Translations under genes and position numbers: made by a program | In this document: one piece after another, positions 1 through 4,605 of the stretch | How positions within the stretch are numbered: the stretch's first letter is position 1 | Layout of the letters: every line of letters starts with the position of its first letter | Source of the DNA: Epsilonproteobacteria bacterium UBA6211 | GTDB taxonomy: Bacteria > Campylobacterota > Campylobacteria > Campylobacterales > Arcobacteraceae | Reading direction: 5' to 3' | Length of the DNA: 7,890 nucleotides | NCBI GenBank assembly: GCA_002421845.1 | Contig: DISL01000062.1 | Coordinates: 1 to 7,890, forward strand | Notes under the pieces: generated by a model | The model's database searches: none | What the model saw: the letters and a program-made list of their open reading frames with translations, nothing else | What the model was told of the DNA's origin: nothing

Positions 1-54
1 ACAAATTTTTATAAATATATTAAACTTTATGAAATAAACAAAGAATCTAAATAA
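1..54 (+). CDS. Possible C-terminal end of a gene entering from the left
   Basis: Frame 1 is open from the first base for 17 codons and ends at TAA (52-54). The tail is lysine- and tyrosine-rich (reads TNFYKYIKLYEINKESK). The other two plus frames stop earlier. It ends 9 bases before the stop codon of the minus-strand glycosyltransferase, so it would converge on that gene, which fits the tight packing elsewhere here. In such AT-rich DNA 17 open codons are weak evidence, and no family can be named from this scrap. Confidence 0.3.
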   Translation, partial: TNFYKYIKLYEINKESK

Positions 55-63
55 AGGCAAAAT

Positions 64-1038
64 TCATTCATAAATAATCTCATGCAGTTTGTTTTCTATG
101 GATTTATATAAATTTCTATCATAATTATGCGGTATGCAAAAATTACTTTGATTCTCCGTATCACTTACGGTAGCCCATCTTCTAGGGCTAGCAAATAGTT
201 TAGAACCAAAAAATGATAGAGTTTTTATATTTATGGCACCGGCTAAATGCATAGGACCGGTAGATGTGCTTATTAGTAATTCAAAATTGCATAAAAGCTT
301 ACAAAAATCTATTAACGGTAGCTTTGAATCATAGATAATACAATCGAAATCAATTTTAGACGTGATGTACTCTTTGCTTTTTTTATCGTCAGGACCAAAA
401 GTAAAAACTATTTTTAAGTGTTTTTTACCACACAGCGATTTTGCAAGGGATATGTAATCATCCAATGATATGTTCCCATCGCTGCTGCCGCCATAACCAG
501 GGTGAAAAGCAACATATTTATAATCTTCGGTGATGTTGAATTCATTTTTGAATTTTTCAAGTTGACCTAGAATTTCTTCATGTTTAAATTCTATCACAGG
601 TTTGTGAAAATGTTGATGGATGTGCTTGTCGTAGGCTTTTAGAAGTTCAATATTGTATTCATACTCCGTCATAGCAACCTTGCTACGTCTTTGTACTATC
701 TTGTGATTATAAAACATTTGTGCTATTTTAGTTGCTGGTGCAAATCTTTCTTTGACACCGCTCAAAAGTAGAGCAATGGCAAGTTTCATGTCGCTAAAAG
801 CACTTATACTTACGTCTATATTCTTTTCTTTAACGGCTTTTATTAGTTTAAAAATGCAGTCTTCATATAGTATTACATCATCTATATAATCAATACTTTT
901 TGCAAATTCATAATTTACTTTTGAAACCATTACGATAATATTAGTATCTTTCAAGTCTCTTTTTGCTATTTTTATCATAGGTAAAGTAGTTATAAAGTCA
1001 CCTATTTTATCATGTCTTGTAATTAGTAAATTAGTCAT
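64..1038 (-). CDS. Family 9 glycosyltransferase (heptosyltransferase-like)
   Basis: A 324-residue GT-B fold enzyme of the ADP-heptose:LPS heptosyltransferase family (GT9), expected to add a sugar to the lipid A-core at the cytoplasmic face of the inner membrane. Visible motifs are the N-terminal GDFITTLP (residues 13-20, with Asp14 at the position of the family's catalytic Asp), FHPGYGGSSDG (178-188) at the start of the nucleotide-binding half, and ISTSTGPMHLAGA (256-268), the sugar-nucleotide site. Where the WaaF in this window has Asp in NDSGPMHL, this protein has Ser259. It lacks WaaF's C-terminal cysteine cluster, so it is not a second WaaF. The ATG at 1036-1038 has AAAGG (1046-1050) upstream. 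It is divergent from the LPS operon at 1121. It could be a WaaC/WaaQ-like transferase or another core GT9; the acceptor cannot be deduced. Confidence 0.85.
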   Translation of the reverse strand: MTNLLITRHDKIGDFITTLPMIKIAKRDLKDTNIIVMVSKVNYEFAKSIDYIDDVILYEDCIFKLIKAVKEKNIDVSISAFSDMKLAIALLLSGVKERFAPATKIAQMFYNHKIVQRRSKVAMTEYEYNIELLKAYDKHIHQHFHKPVIEFKHEEILGQLEKFKNEFNITEDYKYVAFHPGYGGSSDGNISLDDYISLAKSLCGKKHLKIVFTFGPDDKKSKEYITSKIDFDCIIYDSKLPLIDFCKLLCNFELLISTSTGPMHLAGAINIKTLSFFGSKLFASPRRWATVSDTENQSNFCIPHNYDRNLYKSIENKLHEIIYE

Positions 1039-1069
1039 TGTTATACCTTTGCTAATCCTATTGCTTATA

Positions 1070-1075
1070 TATAAT
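1070..1075 (+). promoter_or_regulatory. -10 box for the plus-strand LPS operon
   Basis: A perfect TATAAT on the plus strand, predicting a start near 1082 and a leader of about 39 nt before the ATG at 1121. It faces the minus-strand -10 only 8 bp away, so the two RNA polymerase footprints would overlap. The surroundings are nearly pure AT, so a chance match is possible. Confidence 0.4.
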
Positions 1076-1083
1076 ATGTTACA

Positions 1084-1092
1084 ATTATAGCA
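1084..1092 (-). promoter_or_regulatory. Extended -10 promoter for the GT9 gene
   Basis: On the minus strand this reads TGCTATAAT, a perfect extended -10 (TGn plus TATAAT). It predicts a start near 1077 and a leader of about 40 nt before the ATG at 1038. No clear -35 box is seen, which is usual for sigma-70 promoters of Campylobacterota. Motif reading only. Confidence 0.55.
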
Positions 1093-1120
1093 TATATTTA
1101 TTTAAAGGCTTATTTTATAA

Positions 1121-2176
1121 ATGCAAACACCTTTTATTTGGGATAGTTATTCGGACCAACCTCATGTTATACGAGATAGGGCATACAAAAAACAGATGAA
1201 AAAAAAGCATAGTTTGGATTATCTTAAACTTGTACTTAGTACTACTTTTGTGTTTCCTGTTGCTACTGCTTTGATGAAAGTTTTTGGACCGTCCAAGCCA
1301 AAAGGAAACGATATATACGGTATGGGAGTTAATCTTGACAAAGGTGATGTTCAAGTAGAGCTTATTGAAGAGCTTGGAGTTAAAAATCTGTTAGTTAGAC
1401 TCCCTTTAAGTGATATACAAAATATACAAACATATTATGATTTTACTTATAAATTTATACAAAATGATAAAAAGCATATTGTTATAAATATTTTGCAAGA
1501 TAGGGAGCATATTGATGATTTACAGCTTTTGCAAAAAGATATAACGGTAATATTTAATACATTTAAGACTATTACAAATGAGTTTCAAATAGGTAATGCA
1601 ATCAACAGAACTAAATGGGGATTTTTTAGCATTGGAGAATATTTAAAGTTCTATAAGTGTGTACAAGATATTAGGGATGAGCATTTCAAAGATATTAAAT
1701 TAATAGGCCCAAGTGTAATAGATTTTGAATACTACTATACTATACGAGCTTTGTTTAACGGCTATGATATAAAATACGACAAATTATCAAGTTTGCTCTA
1801 TGTTGATAGAAGAGGAAGTCCATACAACACTCAAATGGGGATTTTTGATACTGAAAATAAGATAAATCTTTTGTATTCGTTACTTAGACTTAGTCCAAAA
1901 ATGAAAAGCGATGATATATATATCACGGAAGTTAATTGGCCTTTGAGCGGTACGGCACCTTATGCTCCTACAAGTGAAAAAGAGTGTGTGGGATACGATG
2001 AATACGCAAGATATATGGTAGAATACTACGATATTGCCAAAAAAAGTGGAAAGATATCAAAGGTTTTTTGGCATCAGCTTATAGCACCAGGTTATGGTCT
2101 TGTGGATAATCGTGACGGCAAGATAATCAAAACAAAAGCATTTTATGAGTTTAAAAAGATGGTTCAAAATGGATAA
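1121..2176 (+). CDS. Membrane-anchored glycosidase-like protein of the LPS cluster
   Basis: 351 residues. A basic stretch (KKQMKKKH, 23-30) precedes an uncharged hydrophobic segment (about 35-52), suggesting an uncleaved N-terminal anchor. The rest reads like a (beta/alpha)8 glycoside hydrolase of the clan A type: FQIGNAINRTKWG (155-167) lies where such enzymes carry Asn-Glu, and YITEVNWPLSG (267-277) resembles the end of strand 7 with nucleophile Glu270. Further segments of likely functional weight are YVDRRGSPYNTQ (227-238) and FWHQLIAPGYGLVD (316-329). The acid/base Glu position appears to be Ala160, so ordinary hydrolysis is doubtful. The ATG at 1121 has AAAGG (1104-1108) rather far upstream (12 nt); the next Met (residue 25) has no better site. 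It overlaps waaF by 8 nt and is probably translationally coupled to it. A role in LPS or polysaccharide trimming or binding is inferred from context. Confidence 0.6.
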   Translation: MQTPFIWDSYSDQPHVIRDRAYKKQMKKKHSLDYLKLVLSTTFVFPVATALMKVFGPSKPKGNDIYGMGVNLDKGDVQVELIEELGVKNLLVRLPLSDIQNIQTYYDFTYKFIQNDKKHIVINILQDREHIDDLQLLQKDITVIFNTFKTITNEFQIGNAINRTKWGFFSIGEYLKFYKCVQDIRDEHFKDIKLIGPSVIDFEYYYTIRALFNGYDIKYDKLSSLLYVDRRGSPYNTQMGIFDTENKINLLYSLLRLSPKMKSDDIYITEVNWPLSGTAPYAPTSEKECVGYDEYARYMVEYYDIAKKSGKISKVFWHQLIAPGYGLVDNRDGKIIKTKAFYEFKKMVQNG

Positions 2177-3113
2177 AAAGATAGTTATACAAATACCTAC
2201 ATGGCTAGGTGATGCCGTAATGGCAACTCCTGCAATAGAAAATATAATACAACATTTCGGAGATGATTATAAGTATATCGTACTTGGCTCAAACGTATCG
2301 GTCAAAATCTTTGAATTTCACCCGAAAATATCACAAATAATAGTAGATGATACAAAAAAAGGTGGTTCTAGGTATCTAAATATCTACAATCTTGCCAAAT
2401 CTTTCGGCAAAGTAGAAGTGTTTTTCTCTTTTAGAAGGTCTTTTAGTGCTAGGGTGTTGAAGTTTTTTGTAAGTGCAAGGCAAAAATACGGCTATAAAAG
2501 ACTCACCAAAGAACAAATCCATCTAGTGCTTAGATATAACGACTTTGTAAACCACTGCCTAAAAACAAACTATCAAGCAGGTGATTTAAAAATCTATACT
2601 AACTCAACACTTAAAACTCAACACTCAAAACTATTGTTGGGTCTAAACCCAGGTGCAACATATGGAAGTGCCAAACGATGGTATCCAAAAGAGTTCGCAT
2701 TGACGGCTAAAGAGTTGAGTAAAGATTATGATATATTGATTTTTGGAGGTCCTACGGAGGTAGAACAAGCCTGCGAAATAGAAAAATATCTAAAAAGTTT
2801 TGGTGTGTCAAATTATACCAATCTGGCAGGTAAGACAACTGTTACGGAACTTATAGAATACATCAAAAATCTTGATTTATTTATCACGAACGACAGCGGT
2901 CCGATGCACCTAGCTGCCGCATTTAAGATAAAAACAGTAGCGATATTCGGTCCTACGAAACATATAGAAACACATCAGTGGAACAACCCAAATGAAATCA
3001 TAATAAGAAAAGATATGGAATGTGCTCCATGCATGAAAAGAGTGTGTCCGTTGGGTCATCATGAGTGCATGAAGCAAATCACCTCATCAGACGTATTGGA
3101 GAAGCTGAGATGA
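2169..3113 (+). CDS. waaF: Lipopolysaccharide heptosyltransferase II
   Basis: Transfers the second L-glycero-D-manno-heptose from ADP-heptose to the first heptose of the LPS inner core, in the cytoplasm. The 314 residues show PTWLGDAVMATPA (10-22, with Asp15), GLNPGATYGSAKRWYPKEF (158-176), TNDSGPMHLAAA (240-251) and the C-terminal CAPCMKRVCPLGHHECM (285-301; Cys285, 288, 293, 300), a cysteine/His pattern characteristic of WaaF. The frame is open from an ATG at 2145, but the start at 2169 is chosen because the protein then begins MDKKIVIQIPTWLGD, as family members do, and because it yields a compact ATGGATAA overlap with the upstream stop. No strong Shine-Dalgarno is visible, in line with coupled translation. 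The linker between the two domains (about 144-155) is encoded by a 14-bp tandem repeat. It overlaps the next gene by ATGA. Confidence 0.93.
   Translation: MDKKIVIQIPTWLGDAVMATPAIENIIQHFGDDYKYIVLGSNVSVKIFEFHPKISQIIVDDTKKGGSRYLNIYNLAKSFGKVEVFFSFRRSFSARVLKFFVSARQKYGYKRLTKEQIHLVLRYNDFVNHCLKTNYQAGDLKIYTNSTLKTQHSKLLLGLNPGATYGSAKRWYPKEFALTAKELSKDYDILIFGGPTEVEQACEIEKYLKSFGVSNYTNLAGKTTVTELIEYIKNLDLFITNDSGPMHLAAAFKIKTVAIFGPTKHIETHQWNNPNEIIIRKDMECAPCMKRVCPLGHHECMKQITSSDVLEKLR
2601..2632 (+). repeat. 14-bp tandem repeat inside waaF
   Basis: Two adjacent 14-bp units, AACTCAACACTTAA (2601-2614) and AACTCAACACTCAA (2615-2628), differ at one base and are followed by AACT, the start of a third. Because 14 is not a multiple of 3, the two units are read in different frames; they encode part of the variable linker between WaaF's two domains. 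Confidence 0.8.
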
Positions 3114-3937
3114 ATACATATTTTTCTTCAAAAGAGATACCGTATATAAAAAGCTTGCAAAATCTTCAAGAATACAAACCTCAAAAAGGGATTAAAAAGC
3201 TTTTTTCAAAAAAAACTTACCCCGATATTTATTTTTATAATTATTTAGACAAAGATAAAGATGAGCTGTCTAAAAATTCAAAATTGATAGTAGTTGGGTC
3301 AAAAAGAGTTGAAGAAATAGTAAAAAATAAATATTTAGACAAAAAAGTAGAGCTGATATATCCATTCGTAAAATTGCCGCAAAGTTTCTCAAAACAACAA
3401 GCAAAACAGGAGTTTTGCGATATTCAAGGACTAAGAAGTGAAACCAAAATTATCTCTTTTTATGATAACGACTTTAAAAACGGCGGTGTAAAAGAGTTTA
3501 TATCTATGATAAATAGCCTTAATTACAAATTTGCCAAAGCTTGTATAATAGGCGATAGTAAATCTCTTGATACAGTTAGGCTTTTTGTAGCAAGGCTACA
3601 AACCAAACATAGATTTATTTTGATAGAAGATGATAAGCTTGATGATATTTTAAAGGCTAGTGATGTTTTTATATCTCCTACGCGTCAAAAAACTTTTCAT
3701 ATTGGTGTATTGAAGGCTATGGCATACGGAAATGTGATTTTTACTTCAATAGACAATGACGTGAGTGAACTACTTGATAACTTCTCTGTGATGCACTCAC
3801 ACAACGATATGACCGTACTTTTTAAGGTTGAGAGAATTCTTCAAAGCGAGAATGATTTGAAGCTTATAGGCGAACAAAACGCTCAAATAGTAAAGAATAT
3901 AGCATCCGTAAATCTTGAAGAAAAACTAAAACTTTAG
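3110..3937 (+). CDS. Short GT4-like glycosyltransferase homologue, possibly inactive
   Basis: 275 residues. The second half resembles the nucleotide-sugar half of a GT-B family 4 glycosyltransferase: KIISFYDNDFKNGGVKEFI (113-131), then LDDILKASDVFISPT (177-191), then KTFHIGVLKAMAYGN (194-208), which aligns with the E-x7-E region of the type EGFGLVLLEAMACG. Both glutamates are replaced by lysine (Lys194, Lys202). The N-terminal part is about 110 residues, shorter than the usual acceptor domain of about 170. The start at 3110 is preferred over an earlier in-frame ATG at 3065: GGAG (3098-3101) lies 8 nt upstream, and it overlaps the waaF stop as ATGA. An A8 run (3208-3215) lies in the basic N-terminal region. 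As last gene of the operon it should act in core or O-chain assembly, as an enzyme or as a partner of one; the activity is unknown. Confidence 0.7.
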   Translation: MNTYFSSKEIPYIKSLQNLQEYKPQKGIKKLFSKKTYPDIYFYNYLDKDKDELSKNSKLIVVGSKRVEEIVKNKYLDKKVELIYPFVKLPQSFSKQQAKQEFCDIQGLRSETKIISFYDNDFKNGGVKEFISMINSLNYKFAKACIIGDSKSLDTVRLFVARLQTKHRFILIEDDKLDDILKASDVFISPTRQKTFHIGVLKAMAYGNVIFTSIDNDVSELLDNFSVMHSHNDMTVLFKVERILQSENDLKLIGEQNAQIVKNIASVNLEEKLKL

Positions 3938-3945
3938 TTTTCTTC
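3917..3945. terminator. Inverted repeat at convergent gene ends, possible bidirectional terminator
   Basis: GAAGAAAAACTAAA (3917-3930) and TTTAGTTTTCTTC (3933-3945) are complementary over 13 positions with one bulged A, leaving a loop of about 4 nt. The 3' arm is T-rich and is followed by TTTG. It spans the overlapping stop codons of the GT4-like gene and the minus-strand exported protein. The stem is AT-rich and lacks a classic U tract beyond it, so terminator strength is uncertain. Confidence 0.4.
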
Positions 3946-4353
3946 TTTGTCGCTAGTGTAAGTAATTTCCACGTTTTTATTTATTTCTTGTTTCACTATT
4001 TCGTTTATTTTACTTAAGATGTCCTCTATATTTGGGATTTCAAGGCGTACATAATCATTTATCTTAGGCTTTTTGTCAGGATACAGAGAAGCTATTGAGA
4101 ACTTTTTGCTTTTATCTGTTTGTCCTGTTTGAGCCACTACTATTTCATAATTCAAAAATTCGCATTCATTTTGGTTTATTTTGAAAAGTTCTATAGATAT
4201 ACCATTTTGTCGTGCCAACGTGTCCAAATCTATTTTTAGCGAGTTTATCTGTTCGCTAGATAGAGGTTTTATTATATACTCACACCTTTCTTGGGTAATC
4301 TCTGCAAATAGTTGCAATGAGATAAAAATGACTATAAATAAAGATTTCCACAT
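3934..4353 (-). CDS. Small exported protein of unknown function
   Basis: 139 residues; family not recognised. The N-terminus MWKSLFIVIFISLQLFA followed by Glu is a typical Sec signal peptide (one Lys, a hydrophobic core, Ala before the likely cut after residue 17), so the mature protein should be periplasmic. Two cysteines, Cys24 and Cys64, could form a disulfide. The mature part is charged, with a predicted helical stretch near 108-124 (IPNIEDILSKINEIVKQ) and an acidic tail. The frame opens earlier, at 4422, but the ATG at 4351-4353 is chosen: it has AAAAAGGGG (4360-4368) six nt upstream and places the signal peptide at the N-terminus. Its stop overlaps that of the GT4-like gene by 4 nt. It is divergent from htpG, and the operator at 4426-4452 lies between them, so heat-shock control of both sides is possible. 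No function can be assigned. Confidence 0.7.
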   Translation of the reverse strand: MWKSLFIVIFISLQLFAEITQERCEYIIKPLSSEQINSLKIDLDTLARQNGISIELFKINQNECEFLNYEIVVAQTGQTDKSKKFSIASLYPDKKPKINDYVRLEIPNIEDILSKINEIVKQEINKNVEITYTSDKEEN

Positions 4354-4382
4354 ATTAAACCCCTTTTTGAATTTATGATGAT

Positions 4383-4388
4383 AGTATA
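4383..4388 (-). promoter_or_regulatory. Candidate -10 box for the exported-protein gene
   Basis: Reads TATACT on the minus strand, one mismatch from TATAAT, predicting a start near 4376 and a leader of about 23 nt before the ATG at 4353. There is no clear -35. The CIRCE-like element lies about 50 bp upstream of this predicted start. Confidence 0.35.
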
Positions 4389-4409
4389 ATATAAAATTAG
4401 ATAAAAAAC

Positions 4410-4417
4410 TATAAAAT
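4410..4417 (+). promoter_or_regulatory. Candidate upstream promoter (P1) for htpG
   Basis: TATAAAAT gives overlapping -10 matches (TATAAA or TAAAAT). Transcription from it would start near 4424, placing the CIRCE-like element right at the 5' end of the message, the classical arrangement for HrcA-repressed genes. The sequence is AT-rich, so the match by itself is weak. Confidence 0.35.
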
Positions 4418-4425
4418 ATCAATAA

Positions 4426-4452
4426 CTAGCACTTTTGAATCTTGAGTGCTAA
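4426..4452. promoter_or_regulatory. CIRCE-like HrcA operator
   Basis: CTAGCACTT, a 9-nt spacer, then GAGTGCTAA. The CIRCE consensus is TTAGCACTC-N9-GAGTGCTAA: the right arm matches 9 of 9 and the left arm 7 of 9, with exactly the canonical spacing. HrcA binds such elements to repress chaperone genes. It lies between the divergent exported-protein gene and htpG, and htpG encodes a chaperone, which supports the call. HrcA itself is not in the window. Confidence 0.82.
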
Positions 4453-4489
4453 TTATTAAAAAAACTTTAGTGAACTTTTATAAAGTTTG

Positions 4490-4498
4490 TGTTAAAAT
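4490..4498 (+). promoter_or_regulatory. Candidate downstream promoter (P2) for htpG
   Basis: TGTTAAAAT is an extended -10 (TGn plus TAAAAT, one mismatch from consensus). The predicted start near 4505 would put the repeat hairpin (4511-4579) at the very 5' end of the transcript. The CIRCE-like element would then lie about 50-80 bp upstream of the start. Confidence 0.45.
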
Positions 4499-4510
4499 TT
4501 TGCATAAGAG

Positions 4511-4579
4511 ACTGAGAAACTTAGAAACTGAGAGACTTAGCAATTCAAACTTAGTTTCTCAGTCACTTAGTCTCTCAGT
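4511..4579 (+). repeat. Four-copy direct/inverted 14-nt repeat forming a long hairpin in the htpG leader
   Basis: ACTGAGAAACTTAG (4511-4524) and ACTGAGAGACTTAG (4527-4540) are direct repeats 16 nt apart. CTTAGTTTCTCAGT (4550-4563) and CTTAGTCTCTCAGT (4566-4579), again 16 nt apart, are inverted copies. Nested pairing gives a stem of about 30 positions with a 9-nt loop (CAATTCAAA), interrupted by T.T and A.C mismatches and a 2x2 internal loop. No U tract follows, so it is not an ordinary terminator. It ends 12 nt before the Shine-Dalgarno AAGGAG (4592-4597) of htpG. Confidence 0.85.
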
Positions 4580-4605
4580 TACTTTAAAAAGAAGGAGAAT
4601 TTATT

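Noticed and set aside
1115..1354. Minus-strand open frame of 79 codons
   Set aside because: It lies antisense to the start of the glycosidase-like gene, shows no family motif, and would run across that gene's leader.
1912..1925. Perfect palindrome TGATATATATATCA
   Set aside because: It lies inside the glycosidase-like coding region and follows from AT-rich codons for Asp-Asp-Ile-Tyr-Ile-Thr.
2145..2168. Earlier ATG for waaF at 2145
   Set aside because: It would add eight residues not found in the family and a deeper overlap; the ATG at 2169 gives the canonical N-terminus.
3194..3215. AAAAAGCTTTTT palindrome and following A8 run as terminator or slippage switch
   Set aside because: Both are within the GT4-like coding region in lysine-rich sequence; such runs are expected at this base composition and nothing indicates a switch.
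4181..4378. Plus-strand open frame of 65 codons
   Set aside because: Antisense to the exported protein, without a Shine-Dalgarno or recognisable sequence.
4441..4461. HspR operator (HAIR, CTTGAGT-N7-ACTCAAG)
   Set aside because: The left half CTTGAGT is present at 4441-4447, but no right half occurs at the required spacing; it is explained by the CIRCE-like arm.
4511..4579. Repeat array read as a CRISPR fragment or an intrinsic terminator
   Set aside because: Copies occur in both orientations with 2-nt gaps rather than unique spacers, and no U tract follows the hairpin.
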